Notes: generated by a model not told the origin, from the letters alone. DNA of 64,000 nt from Clostridiales bacterium (GCA_019424245.1 JAHYZV010000002.1:1-64000); one strand, 5' to 3'; counted from the stretch's first letter, positions 8,952-18,556 are shown. A program made the numbers and translations.

Positions 8952-10271
8952 CTACTTTGATTCTGGCACAAACACTCCATAGATTGTTCTGATTGCATCC
9001 TCAAAATATCTGTTTCTTACACCTATGATGATATTAAGCTCACTTGAACCCTGATCGATCATCTTAATATTAATCTTAGATTTAGCAAGTGCTGAGAAGA
9101 TATTGCCCGCAAGACCTGAGTTATTTCTCATGCTTCTTCCTACAACCGCTATAAGTGCAAGATCTGATTCAAGCTCAATAGAATCCGGATTAACTGCTCT
9201 ATGAAGCTCTGCAAGAACTTTCTGTTCCTTTTCTACGAATTCATCCTGATGAACAAAAACTGTCATAGTATCTATGCCTGAAGGCATGTGCTCAAAGGAG
9301 ATTCCATTATCTTCAAATACCTGAAGAACTTTTCTTCCAAATCCTATCTCTGAATTCATCATATCCTTATCGATTGTTATTGATACGAAGCCCTTCTTAC
9401 CCGCAATACCTGTTATAATGCAGTCAGGTCTGTTACATGTTGTCTCAACAATCATAGTACCTTTATCCTGTGGTGCATTAGTATTACGTATATTTATTGG
9501 AATTCCTTCCTTTCTTACTGGGAATATGGCTGATTCGTGAAGAACTGTTGCACCCATGTATGAAAGCTCTCTTAATTCCTTGTATGTTATGACATCTATT
9601 GGTCTTGGATTGTCTACTATTCTTGGATCTGCTGCAAGGAAACCTGATACATCAGTCCAGTTCTCATATACATCAGCCTTAATAGCTCTTGCAACAATAG
9701 AACCAGTTACATCTGAACCACCTCTTGAAAATGTCTTTACAGCTCCATTAGGCATAGCTCCATAGAAGCCAGGGATAACTGCTGACTCAACATTCGCTAA
9801 TCTATCTCCCATAACCTTATTAGTCTTTTCACCATCGAATTCACCGTTAGCATCAAAACATATAACACTGGCTGCATCTATAAACTCATAACCGAGATAG
9901 TTAGCCATAATTATACCATTAAGGTACTCACCTCTTGAAGCTGCATAATCTGTACCAGCCTTTGCTTCAAAGTTCTTTCTGATTGTCTCAAACTGTTCCT
10001 TTAATGAAAGCTTTAAACCAAGACCTTTTATAATCTCGTTATATCTTTCTTCTATAGCCTTAAGCTGCTTATCGAAGTTTTTACCTGCTTCTGCCTCATC
10101 ATAGCACTTATAAAGCATATCAGTAACCTTCGTATCATCTGAAAATCTCTTTCCTGGAGCTGAAGGAACTACGAATCTTCTGCTTTCTTCTGCTCTTATT
10201 ATATTTCCAACCTTCTTGAACTGCTCTGCACTCGCAAGTGAACTTCCACCAAACTTAACTACTTTTACCAT
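8952..10271 (-). CDS. Aspartate kinase
   Basis: Catalyses ATP-dependent phosphorylation of aspartate, the first step to lysine, threonine and methionine. The N-terminal kinase motif VVKFGGSSLASAEQ and the conserved FSRGGSDVTGS (about residues 180-190) are present. The C-terminal third holds two ACT-type regulatory domains (VSITIDKDMMNSEIG and LIAVVGRSMRNNSGLAG). Length is 439 residues, the monofunctional class. Homoserine dehydrogenase lies immediately upstream and an ACT-domain gene beyond it, forming an aspartate-family unit. Which amino acid inhibits it cannot be read from the sequence. Confidence 0.93.
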   Translation of the reverse strand: MVKVVKFGGSSLASAEQFKKVGNIIRAEESRRFVVPSAPGKRFSDDTKVTDMLYKCYDEAEAGKNFDKQLKAIEERYNEIIKGLGLKLSLKEQFETIRKNFEAKAGTDYAASRGEYLNGIIMANYLGYEFIDAASVICFDANGEFDGEKTNKVMGDRLANVESAVIPGFYGAMPNGAVKTFSRGGSDVTGSIVARAIKADVYENWTDVSGFLAADPRIVDNPRPIDVITYKELRELSYMGATVLHESAIFPVRKEGIPINIRNTNAPQDKGTMIVETTCNRPDCIITGIAGKKGFVSITIDKDMMNSEIGFGRKVLQVFEDNGISFEHMPSGIDTMTVFVHQDEFVEKEQKVLAELHRAVNPDSIELESDLALIAVVGRSMRNNSGLAGNIFSALAKSKINIKMIDQGSSELNIIIGVRNRYFEDAIRTIYGVFVPESK

Positions 10272-10337
10272 TACTGTTTTTACCTTTCATAATATTTATT
10301 ATATTTTACTTAATTCAATGACACTATTACTTTTCTA

Positions 10338-11558
10338 TTAATTAAGCTTTGTATCATCTATTCTGATTCTTGATATAACATTTATCTTAGCTGCTGCCAA
10401 AGCAAACTTTTCTTCTGTCATAACGCCTGTTATAAAGCCGTACTCAGCATCAAGACCTTCAGCGTTAACTATCCTAACATCACCAAAAAGCTCTTCAAGC
10501 TGTGATTCTTTCACATCCTTTGATACCCTTACAAAGAATCTTCTTTCTTCTTCTGCTGTATCTGCAAGTGTAAGCTTCTCATCGTCCCAGATAACCATAA
10601 CATTAGTTCCCTTATGCTTAACACAGTCGATTATATCTCCAACTACTGCACTTGCTGTAGGAAGCTTACCTGCACCAGCACCAAAGAACATAACATCTCC
10701 AACCATATTTCCGTTAACATATATTCCATTAAGTACTCCGTTAACATTATATAATGGATGTGTCTTATCTATAAGGAATGGTGATGTTATAGCATATACT
10801 TTACCATTTTTTCTATAACTTGTTGCTAAAAGCTTGATTACACATCCAAGCTTATCTGCATACTTAAAATCCTCGTTTGATATCTTTGTAATGCCTTCTG
10901 TTGTTATCTCTTCAAAGTTAACTGTCTTACCGCCGGCAAGTGATGTAAGAATAGCTATCTTTCTGCATGCATCATATCCTTCTACATCTGCTTCTGGATT
11001 ACGCTCTGCATATCCAAGCTCCTGTGCTTCCTTTAACACTTCCTGGTATGAACTTCCCTCCCTGCTCATCTTTGTGAGGATATAGTTAGTTGTTCCATTC
11101 ATAATACCTGTAATCTTAGTTATCTCGTCTGCTGTAAGCGCCTGGTTAAGAGGTCTGATAATAGGAATACCACCACCTACAGATGCTTCAAACATAAAGT
11201 TAAGATTTCGTTCCTTTGCCATGGCAAGAAGCTCTGCTCCATGAGCTGCAACAAGTGCCTTGTTAGATGTACACACACTTTTTCCAGCCTCCAGCGCTCT
11301 CTTAACAAATGTAAATGCTGGTTCTACACCTCCCATGACTTCCACTACAACATCTATATCATCATCATTTATAATAAGGTCTATATCATGTACTATCTTT
11401 TCCTGGATAGGATCTTCTGGGAAATCTCTTAAGTCTAAAACGCTTTTAACCTCTATAGACTGTCCCGCCTTTTTTAATATTGAATCAGCATTCGTGTTAA
11501 GTATCTCAACAACTCCTGATCCAACTGTTCCATAACCTAATACCGCTACTTTTGCCAT
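10338..11558 (-). CDS. hom: Homoserine dehydrogenase
   Basis: NAD(P)-dependent reduction of aspartate semialdehyde to homoserine. The Rossmann motif VAVLGYGTVGSGVVEIL is at residues 3-19, followed by the substrate region ITGIMNGTTNYILTKM (about 163-178), YAERNPEADVEGYDACRK and GAGAGKLPTASAVVGDI. A C-terminal ACT-like regulatory segment is present. The start at 11558 has GGAGG five bases upstream. The protein is 406 residues. It sits 37 bases after the ACT-domain gene and 66 bases before aspartokinase, so the three are probably one operon. Confidence 0.95.
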   Translation of the reverse strand: MAKVAVLGYGTVGSGVVEILNTNADSILKKAGQSIEVKSVLDLRDFPEDPIQEKIVHDIDLIINDDDIDVVVEVMGGVEPAFTFVKRALEAGKSVCTSNKALVAAHGAELLAMAKERNLNFMFEASVGGGIPIIRPLNQALTADEITKITGIMNGTTNYILTKMSREGSSYQEVLKEAQELGYAERNPEADVEGYDACRKIAILTSLAGGKTVNFEEITTEGITKISNEDFKYADKLGCVIKLLATSYRKNGKVYAITSPFLIDKTHPLYNVNGVLNGIYVNGNMVGDVMFFGAGAGKLPTASAVVGDIIDCVKHKGTNVMVIWDDEKLTLADTAEEERRFFVRVSKDVKESQLEELFGDVRIVNAEGLDAEYGFITGVMTEEKFALAAAKINVISRIRIDDTKLN

Positions 11559-11595
11559 ATCATCCTCCATGTAATTTTCACTTTATTTTATAAAA

Positions 11596-12045
11596 TCAAA
11601 GTGATGCATCGCTGCTTAAGATTTTAAGGTATCTTACCCCACCAAGCTGCTCTATTTCCTCAATCATCATAGATGCATCTCCGGTCGTTGGAAGGATCTC
11701 AACACTCAATGTTAATGATGCAATACCATTAACCGGTATAGTCTGGTGAATCGTAAGTATGTTAGCCTTAAACTCAGCTACCTTGTTAAGCACAACTGAT
11801 AGAAGTCCTGGTTCATCCTCCATAGACAGGACAAATGTTATTGTCTTACCTTTAGAATTATCTCTGAATGGAAATATATCATCTTTATACTTATAGTAGG
11901 AGCTTCTGCTTATCCCTACTTTTTCGGTAGCATCTGCTATAGAGATATTCTTATTTTCTATAAGTCTGTTTGCTTCCGCTACCTTTAAAAGCACTTCAGG
12001 CAGGGCTTTCTGCTTAACAACATAATATTTAATATTATCTTTCAT
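11596..12045 (-). CDS. ACT domain-containing protein (PheB-like)
   Basis: A 149-residue protein with an N-terminal helix-turn-helix-like segment (ATEKVGISRSSYYKYKDDIF, about residues 39-58) followed by an ACT domain (VLSMEDEPGLLSVVLNKVAE). This matches the PheB/UPF0735 type often found beside hom or pheA in Firmicutes; it probably senses an amino acid, but a specific ligand is not known from sequence. The start at 12045 gives the usual family length, although the frame stays open 36 codons further upstream. The ribosome binding site is weak. It is the first gene of the hom-aspartokinase group. Confidence 0.85.
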   Translation of the reverse strand: MKDNIKYYVVKQKALPEVLLKVAEANRLIENKNISIADATEKVGISRSSYYKYKDDIFPFRDNSKGKTITFVLSMEDEPGLLSVVLNKVAEFKANILTIHQTIPVNGIASLTLSVEILPTTGDASMMIEEIEQLGGVRYLKILSSDASL

Positions 12046-12125
12046 TTTAATAATCTCATGCCTTTCCGCATATTTAAAGTATATAAGTATGTCAACGCCT
12101 TTTTGTGTATTCCACAGAAAGACAG

Positions 12126-12172
12126 TTGTACTCAGTACAAAGAATAGTAGCACATGTTCTATATAAAAGCAA
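12126..12172 (-). promoter_or_regulatory. Promoter and possible operator for the ACT-hom-aspartokinase operon
   Basis: On the minus strand, TTGCTT (12167-12172) and TACTAT (12144-12149) are separated by 17 bases, a plausible sigma-A promoter. A perfect 7-bp inverted repeat with one central base (TTGTACT-C-AGTACAA, 12126-12140) lies just downstream of the -10 box, where a repressor could bind. The regulator is unknown. Confidence 0.5.
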
Positions 12173-12192
12173 GTGTTTTATGTCTGTTTAAA

Positions 12193-12234
12193 CAATAAAA
12201 AACCCTCGCACAACGGGAGAGGAATGCGAGGGTT
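12193..12234 (-). terminator. Rho-independent terminator after malQ
   Basis: Perfect 10-bp stem (12201-12210 and 12225-12234, arm AACCCTCGCA on the plus strand) with a T-rich tail on the minus strand. It separates malQ from the ACT-hom operon promoter. Confidence 0.88.
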
Positions 12235-12310
12235 ATATATAAAAACAATGTCATAAATACATTGTCTTTATCAATATTAAACTTGTTAGTACTATATAAC
12301 ATTTATGCAT

Positions 12311-12343
12311 GTTGCAAAATAGTACTTTGGTACTATTTGCAAC
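12311..12343 (-). repeat. Long hairpin directly after malQ stop codon
   Basis: Arms of 15 and 14 bases (12311-12325 and 12330-12343) pair with a single bulge and a 4-base loop. The arm ends one base from the malQ stop codon. There is no T tract, so it looks more like a 3' stabilising or processing structure than a terminator. Confidence 0.6.
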
Positions 12344-12344
12344 A

Positions 12345-13964
12345 TTATTTTCTTTCACGGTCGAAAACACTGGCCAGATATCTCATCGCATTAAGATGTT
12401 CCCAATTCAGCTGGTTTTTCTTCATACGCCATTTCCAGTTATTTCCAAGACTTGAAGGGAAATTCATACGGGCTGAATTATCAAGCTTTAATATGTCCTG
12501 AACAGAAAAAATAGTGAGTACTGCAATGCTGGAATATGCTGCCCTAAAAACCATATCAACCATACGGCACTTATCTCTTGTATCCAGATAATCATATGCA
12601 TATCCCAGTTCACCATCATTTCTTTCATTAAAGTATCCAAGAAGTGTTTCATTATCATGAGTTCCACCATAGCATACACAATTATGTGTATAGTTATATG
12701 GAAGATGGGGATTCTTTCTGTCTCCACCAAAAGCGAATTCTAACACTTTCATGCCTGGATAATTATTATATTCAAGCACTTTTTCAACCTCTGGAATACT
12801 TACTCCAAGATCTTCAGCTATTATCTTTTTATTACCGATGGATTCATTAACTGCATCCAGAAGCTTCTGTCCTGGTCCCTGTTCATAAGAACCCTGTATT
12901 GCATCAGGCATATCATATGGAATCGTATAGTACTTAATAATCCCAAGAAAATGGTCTATTCTTATAACATCATACAATCTTGCTGAATTCTTCATGCGCT
13001 TTCTCCACCACAAAAATCCATCAGCTTCCATCTTATCCCAGTCATATAAAGGATTGCCCCATTTCTGTCCTTTATCAGAAAATGCATCAGGTGGTACTCC
13101 TGCAACCTTAACAGGTGTAAGATTCTCATCAAGTTGGAACTCCTTCTGTCCGGCCCATACGTCAACACTGTCATATCCCATGTATATAGGAATATCACCT
13201 ATTATTTCTATTCCCTGTGAGTTGGCATATTTTTTCAGGCTGTCCCACTGTTTATAAAACTCATACTGTATAAAACACCAATATCCTATATCATCTTCAA
13301 GTTCTTTTTCATACTTTTCCATAGCCTGCGGACGTCTGAACTTTATGTCTTCGTCCCATTCGCCCCATGATTTCTGGTCAAAATGTTCTTTAAGTGACAT
13401 AAACAAAGCATAATCCTTAAGCCAGTCTTTGTTATCATTTATGAAATTTTCAAACTTTTTATAAACAGGAAGTCCTTTATCAAGCGTTGACTTTGCTTTA
13501 AGGCACTGCTCTTTAAAACGCTCATATGCTTTTCTTAGTATGGTAAATCTTTCCCTATACATTTTTTCGTAACTTACATATCTGTCATCACCAAGATACC
13601 CATCATAGTTAACAGGATACCTGTTACTAAGAGCCTCCTCCTCAGATACATTGACCGGAACAAAGCCATCTCCCCAGTCAACTGCAATAACCTCTGACTT
13701 AAGAAGCAGTCCATCCTCTATAAGCGTATCAAGGTCTACAAAATATGGATTACCCGCAAATGCTGAATATGGCTGATATGGACTATCTCCATATGTTGTT
13801 GGCCCAACTGGCAGAACCTGCCAATACTTATGATTAGTATCTCTTACAAAATCAATGAATTCATAGGCTTCTTTTCCAAGTGTTCCTATTCCATATGGTG
13901 ATGGAAGAGAACTTATAGCCATAAGTATTCCTGCATTTCTTTTAAAAACATTGCCCCTTCTCAT
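12345..13964 (-). CDS. malQ: 4-alpha-glucanotransferase (amylomaltase)
   Basis: GH77 enzyme that transfers alpha-1,4-glucan segments between maltodextrins. Family blocks are visible: GILMAISSLPSPYGIG near the N-terminus, YWQVLPVGPTTYGDSPYQ, IIGDIPIYMGYDSVDVWA, YDVIRIDHFLGIIKYY (nucleophile Asp in RIDHF), IIAEDLGVSIPEV (acid/base Glu) and CYGGTHDNETLLGY. Starting at 13964, where GGAG lies upstream of ATG, gives 539 residues; the longer frame to 14000 lacks such a site. No other maltodextrin gene is nearby, so it may serve glycogen or starch breakdown. Confidence 0.95.
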   Translation of the reverse strand: MRRGNVFKRNAGILMAISSLPSPYGIGTLGKEAYEFIDFVRDTNHKYWQVLPVGPTTYGDSPYQPYSAFAGNPYFVDLDTLIEDGLLLKSEVIAVDWGDGFVPVNVSEEEALSNRYPVNYDGYLGDDRYVSYEKMYRERFTILRKAYERFKEQCLKAKSTLDKGLPVYKKFENFINDNKDWLKDYALFMSLKEHFDQKSWGEWDEDIKFRRPQAMEKYEKELEDDIGYWCFIQYEFYKQWDSLKKYANSQGIEIIGDIPIYMGYDSVDVWAGQKEFQLDENLTPVKVAGVPPDAFSDKGQKWGNPLYDWDKMEADGFLWWRKRMKNSARLYDVIRIDHFLGIIKYYTIPYDMPDAIQGSYEQGPGQKLLDAVNESIGNKKIIAEDLGVSIPEVEKVLEYNNYPGMKVLEFAFGGDRKNPHLPYNYTHNCVCYGGTHDNETLLGYFNERNDGELGYAYDYLDTRDKCRMVDMVFRAAYSSIAVLTIFSVQDILKLDNSARMNFPSSLGNNWKWRMKKNQLNWEHLNAMRYLASVFDRERK

Positions 13965-14007
13965 ACAATCTCCATTCCGGGTGCTTATAACTGCACTCAT
14001 TGTGTTA

Positions 14008-14475
14008 TTAGTTATTCTTCATCTGCTCAGTGAATTCCTTAATACCCTGTGCTTCTTCTTCTGATAATATTTTGTTAATATCAAGCAGAATAACAAGTTT
14101 ATTATCTATACTTGCAACTCTGTCAAGATATTCTGTATTCTCTGTTTTTGCCAGCTTTGGCATAAGTGATATCTTATCTGGCTGAAGTTCACCTATCTCT
14201 ATGACCTCATCAACCTCAAGTGCGATCTTCATATCTGGAAGATTCACTATCACTGTATTGTCACCTTTAGACTGATCCTCCATATTGAACTTTTCCTTAA
14301 GACTCATAACTGGAATAACTTCACCCCTTAAATTCACTATACCACTTATATACTTCATTGAATTAGGAACCGGTACAACATTAACCTGCTTTTCTATTGA
14401 CTGTACAAGATTGATATCTACTCCAAACTCCTGATCTCCAAGTCTAAATACAACTGGTCTGATATAATCTGCCAT
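14008..14475 (-). CDS. cheW: Chemotaxis coupling protein CheW
   Basis: A 155-residue CheW-domain protein (VVFRLGDQEFGVDINLVQSI, then YISGIVNLRGEVIPVMSLKE at about residues 42-61). CheW couples chemoreceptors to the CheA kinase under the membrane. No cheA or cheY is adjacent, so this is an isolated copy, perhaps serving receptors such as the MCP at 42760. AAAGGAG precedes the ATG. It follows prfB by 29 bases and may be read from the same transcript. Confidence 0.92.
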   Translation of the reverse strand: MADYIRPVVFRLGDQEFGVDINLVQSIEKQVNVVPVPNSMKYISGIVNLRGEVIPVMSLKEKFNMEDQSKGDNTVIVNLPDMKIALEVDEVIEIGELQPDKISLMPKLAKTENTEYLDRVASIDNKLVILLDINKILSEEEAQGIKEFTEQMKNN

Positions 14476-14504
14476 AATTGCTCCTTTCTGCTTATATATG
14501 TAAG

Positions 14505-15632
14505 TTATGCTTCTTCTCCTTCTTTCTTACCTGTTGATATCCAGTTAAGATATGCATTAATAAATGGATCTATATTGCCATCAAGAACGCTTGCAGCATT
14601 GCCAACATCCTTGTTCGTTCTATGATCTTTAACCATAGTATACGGCTGAAGTACATAACTTCGTATCTGATTACCAAAATTAATATCTTTAACATCACCT
14701 CTGATATCTGATGATTTCTGTGCATTTTCTTCCTGCTTCATCATGTAAAGCTTTGCCTTTAACATCTGCATGGCTTTGTCTTTGTTCTGATGCTGCGACC
14801 TTTCGTTCTGGCACTGGACAACAATACCTGTAGGAAGATGTGTGATTCTGATAGCAGAAGATGTCTTGTTGATATGCTGTCCACCAGCACCACTTGATCT
14901 GTATGTATCTATTCTTAAATCATCATCATTGATCTGGATATCTACGTCTTCATCTATATCTGGCATAACATCACACGAAACAAACGAGGTCTGTCTCTTA
15001 CCAGCTGCGTTAAATGGCGAAATACGTACAAGTCTGTGAACACCATGCTCTGATTTTAAATGTCCATATGCATTTTCTCCTGATATCTCAACTGTTACAG
15101 ACTTAACACCAGCTTCATCTCCTTCAAGATAATCTATTATCTGTGTTGTATATCCATGCTTTTCTGCCCATCTTGTATACATACGAAGAAGCATCTGACA
15201 CCAGTCACAGCTTTCTGTTCCACCTGCTCCTGCATGTAATGTAAGTATTGCATCACAGCTGTCATATTCACCAGAAAGCAATGTTTCTATCCTGATTTCT
15301 TCCATCTTTTCCTCAAACGAAGTAACCTCTTGTTCTATCTCTGGAACTAGAGATTCATCGTCAGATTCATCAGCCATCTCTATAAGAACATTAATATCCT
15401 CAAGGCCTGACTTTAAAGAATCATAGCCTTCAAACGAATCCTTAAGTCCCTTAAGTTCCTTCATAGCCTTCTGCGACTTATCTGGATCATCCCAGAATCC
15501 GGGTGCCTCCATATCGGCTTCAAGCTCTTCTATACGCTTCTGCTTGTTATCAAGGTCAAGCGACTTTTTTATACCTTCCAGCTGCTTATCATAACCTGAT
15601 ATTCTATATCTGAACTGATCTAACTCTACCAC
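14505..15632 (-). CDS. prfB: Peptide chain release factor 2, without frameshift site
   Basis: Terminates translation at UGA and UAA. The tripeptide anticodon region lies near residue 205-215 and the catalytic GGQ is in SSGAGGQHINKTSSAIR. Length is 375 residues from a GTG start at 15632, chosen because GGAG lies six bases upstream of GTG GTA GAG. In many bacteria prfB has an in-frame UGA requiring +1 frameshifting near codon 25. Here the equivalent stretch reads CTT GAC in frame (…KSLDLDNKQ), so no frameshift is needed. Confidence 0.95.
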   Translation of the reverse strand: MVELDQFRYRISGYDKQLEGIKKSLDLDNKQKRIEELEADMEAPGFWDDPDKSQKAMKELKGLKDSFEGYDSLKSGLEDINVLIEMADESDDESLVPEIEQEVTSFEEKMEEIRIETLLSGEYDSCDAILTLHAGAGGTESCDWCQMLLRMYTRWAEKHGYTTQIIDYLEGDEAGVKSVTVEISGENAYGHLKSEHGVHRLVRISPFNAAGKRQTSFVSCDVMPDIDEDVDIQINDDDLRIDTYRSSGAGGQHINKTSSAIRITHLPTGIVVQCQNERSQHQNKDKAMQMLKAKLYMMKQEENAQKSSDIRGDVKDINFGNQIRSYVLQPYTMVKDHRTNKDVGNAASVLDGNIDPFINAYLNWISTGKKEGEEA

Positions 15633-15728
15633 AATACACTCCAATCTGTATATATCAACACTACATTATCTATACTTAATATTAGTTCTATATAATCTGC
15701 ACTTTATTAGCCCGGAAGACACATAAAA

Positions 15729-15811
15729 AGAGGATATCCCTCTATGTATTCTTCCAATCAATGATACTATCATATCATATAATCGCAGAATTTCATAGTA
15801 TGATATCCTCT
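15729..15811 (-). terminator. Nested inverted repeat, probable secA terminator
   Basis: Outer arms AGAGGATATC (15729-15738) and GATATCCTCT (15802-15811) are perfect inverted repeats enclosing a second partial repeat (GATACTAT / ATAGTATG). On the minus strand the distal arm runs into five T. It follows the secA stop codon at 15840. The loop is long, so the exact fold is uncertain. Confidence 0.5.
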
Positions 15812-15839
15812 GTCTTTTTAAATCTTTTAAATATATATT

Positions 15840-18407
15840 CTATGCCTTTCTTCCGCAGCAGTTCTTATACTTCTTGCCACTTCCACATGGGCAGAGATCG
15901 TTTGGATATATCTTCTTGTCTGTACGTTTAACAGGTCCCTTTACCGATGGTCCTTCATCCTTGTTTGTACCTGTAACCTTAGCTACCTGTTCTCTTTCTA
16001 CCTTTTCTTCAACCTGGATATGCATAAGGAGTCTTACTGTATCCTCTGTGATAGCCTGTGTCATCTCATCGAACATATCATAGCCCATCATCTTGTACTG
16101 AACAACAGGATCCTTCTGTCCATATGCCTGGAGTCCGATACCCTGCTTAAGCTGATCCATATCATCGATATGATCCATCCACTTTCTATCTATAACCTTA
16201 AGAAGTACTACTCGCTCTATCTCTCTGATAGTTTCTGGCTCTGGGAACATAGCTTCCTTATCTTCGTATAACTTAACTGCCTTTTCCTTAAGCACATGAG
16301 TAAGTTCATTCTTATTCTTAACATTCTCATCATATACTACTGGTTCAACAGGGATAGTTGGAAGAAGAAGCTCGTTAATCTCATCATAGTTCCACTCATC
16401 AGCATTCTTATCATCACTTACGCAGCGATTAACAACACCTTCTACGAAATCTGTAATCATCTTCATGATAGAAGAACGCATGCTCTCTCCATTAAGAACT
16501 CTTCTTCTCTCACCATACATGATCTCTCTCTGCTCATTCATAACCTGATCATACTCAAGAAGATGGCATCTGATACCATAGTTGTTAGTTTCTATCTTCT
16601 TCTGTGCTGTCTCTATAGCATTGCTTAACAGCTTGTGTTCTATCTGGTCATTCTCGCCTACACCAAGCTTGTTAAATGTATTCATAAGAGTTTCCTGTGC
16701 GAACAATCTCATAAGATTATCTTCAAGTGAGATATAGAATCTTGATTCGCCTGGATCACCCTGACGTCCTGCACGGCCTCGTAACTGGTTATCTATACGT
16801 CTTGACTCATGTCTTTCTGTACCGATAATCTTAAGTCCGCCTGCCGCTCTTGCTTCATCATCAAGCTTAATATCTGTACCACGACCTGCCATGTTAGTAG
16901 CTATAGTAACTGCTCCATGCTTACCTGCCTCAGCAACTATCTGTGCTTCAAGCTCATGATACTTGGCATTAAGCACATTATGAGGTATCCCTCTCTTCTT
17001 AAGCATATCACTTAAAAGCTCAGATGTATCAATGTTTATAGTACCAACAAGTACTGGCTGTCCCTTCTCGTGGGATCTTACAACATCCTCAATAACCGCA
17101 TTGAACTTACCCTTCATGGTCTTAAATACTGCATCATTGTGATCTATTCTGGCAACTGGCTTGTTAGTAGGAACTTCTACAACATCCATGTTATAAATCC
17201 CTCTGAATTCTTTCTCTTCTGTAAGGGCTGTACCAGTCATACCTGCCTTCTTATCAAACTTGTTAAAGAAGTTCTGGAATGTGATAGTAGCAAGAGTCTT
17301 GCTTTCTCTCTTAACCTTAACATGCTCCTTAGCCTCTATGGCCTGGTGAAGACCATCTGAATAACGGCGTCCTGGCATGATACGTCCTGTAAACTCATCT
17401 ACGATAAGTACTTCATCATCTTTAACAACATAATCCTTATCCCTGAACATAAGATAATGTGCTCTTAAAGCTAAAGTAACATTATGCTGTATCTCAAGGT
17501 TCTCTATATCAGCATAGTTATCTATGTGGAAGAACTGTTCAACCTTGTGGACACCTTCTTCAGTAAGGTTAACAACCTTATCCTTCTCATTAACGATAAA
17601 GTCTCCATCTTCCTCTATCTCTTCCTGCATCATAACCTGCATCTTAGTTCTTTCACCATGATATGTACCTTTAACAAGCTGTCTTGCAAGCACATCACAC
17701 AGTTCATATAACTTAGTAGACTTTCCACTCTGTCCTGAAATAATAAGAGGTGTTCTTGCCTCATCAATAAGCACTGAATCGACCTCATCAATAATACAGT
17801 AATGAAGATCTCTAAGTACAAGCTGCTCCTTGTATATAGCCATATTATCACGAAGATAATCAAAACCAAGTTCATTATTAGTAACATATGTAATATCACA
17901 TGCATATGCTGCTCTTCTTTCATCATCCTTCATATCGTGAAGAACAATACCTACTGAAAGACCAAGGAAGTTATGGATCTGTCCCATCCATTCAGCATCA
18001 CGCTTTGCAAGATAATCATTAACTGTTACTACAAGTACACCTTTTTCTTCAAGTGCATTAAGATATGCTGGAAGTGTACATACCAAAGTCTTACCTTCAC
18101 CTGTACGCATCTCTGCGATACGTCCCTGATGAAGAATAATACCACCAATAATCTGCACTCTGTAATGCTCCATACCAAGCACTCTCTTGCCAGCCTCTCT
18201 TACTGTTGCATATGCTTCAGGAAGTATATCATCAAGAGTCTCACCCTTAGCTAATCTTTCCTTGAATTCCTTAGTCTTAGCTTTAAGCTGCTCATCTGTT
18301 AATTTACCATATTCTTCTCTATAACTTTCTACTTTGTCAGCAATAGGAGCTATCCTTTTTAACTCATGCTGGCTGTGTGTTCCGAATATTTTATGAACTA
18401 AACCCAT
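15840..18407 (-). CDS. secA: Preprotein translocase ATPase SecA
   Basis: Motor of the Sec translocase that pushes unfolded preproteins through SecYEG. Walker A is MRTGEGKTLVCTLPAYL (about residues 98-114) and the DEAD-like box is VDEVDSVLIDEARTPLI. The second helicase domain has TNMAGRGTDIKL and LRGRAGRQGDPG. The C-terminus carries the zinc-binding SEC-C motif CPCGSGKKYKNCCG. Length is 855 residues, starting at MGLVHKIFG with GGAG upstream at 18407. It is preceded by hpf with a terminator between them and has its own promoter. Confidence 0.97.
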   Translation of the reverse strand: MGLVHKIFGTHSQHELKRIAPIADKVESYREEYGKLTDEQLKAKTKEFKERLAKGETLDDILPEAYATVREAGKRVLGMEHYRVQIIGGIILHQGRIAEMRTGEGKTLVCTLPAYLNALEEKGVLVVTVNDYLAKRDAEWMGQIHNFLGLSVGIVLHDMKDDERRAAYACDITYVTNNELGFDYLRDNMAIYKEQLVLRDLHYCIIDEVDSVLIDEARTPLIISGQSGKSTKLYELCDVLARQLVKGTYHGERTKMQVMMQEEIEEDGDFIVNEKDKVVNLTEEGVHKVEQFFHIDNYADIENLEIQHNVTLALRAHYLMFRDKDYVVKDDEVLIVDEFTGRIMPGRRYSDGLHQAIEAKEHVKVKRESKTLATITFQNFFNKFDKKAGMTGTALTEEKEFRGIYNMDVVEVPTNKPVARIDHNDAVFKTMKGKFNAVIEDVVRSHEKGQPVLVGTINIDTSELLSDMLKKRGIPHNVLNAKYHELEAQIVAEAGKHGAVTIATNMAGRGTDIKLDDEARAAGGLKIIGTERHESRRIDNQLRGRAGRQGDPGESRFYISLEDNLMRLFAQETLMNTFNKLGVGENDQIEHKLLSNAIETAQKKIETNNYGIRCHLLEYDQVMNEQREIMYGERRRVLNGESMRSSIMKMITDFVEGVVNRCVSDDKNADEWNYDEINELLLPTIPVEPVVYDENVKNKNELTHVLKEKAVKLYEDKEAMFPEPETIREIERVVLLKVIDRKWMDHIDDMDQLKQGIGLQAYGQKDPVVQYKMMGYDMFDEMTQAITEDTVRLLMHIQVEEKVEREQVAKVTGTNKDEGPSVKGPVKRTDKKIYPNDLCPCGSGKKYKNCCGRKA

Positions 18408-18484
18408 ATTACTCTCCATTCCTGCCAGATTCTGGCATTTTCAATTTCTTTGTGCAAATCACAAAATAAGCTGAAATCTTTTAA

Positions 18485-18540
18485 ATTGTATCACTATTTG
18501 TATATTTAGGCAATAACAGTTATGTAAGCAATGCCTAAAT
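18485..18540 (-). promoter_or_regulatory. secA promoter with overlapping inverted repeat
   Basis: On the minus strand TTGCCT (18508-18513) and TACAAT (18485-18490) are 17 bases apart. A perfect 9-bp inverted repeat (ATTTAGGCA at 18504-18512, TGCCTAAAT at 18532-18540, 19 bases between) overlaps the -35 box and could be an operator. Confidence 0.5.
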
Positions 18541-18556
18541 TTTATTAAAAACATAT

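Noticed and set aside
12046..12192. T-box or amino-acid riboswitch before the ACT-hom operon
   Set aside because: The region is too short and lacks T-box sequence or lysine-riboswitch stems.
15540..15632. Programmed +1 frameshift site in prfB
   Set aside because: The frame is continuous; CTT is followed by GAC, not TGA.
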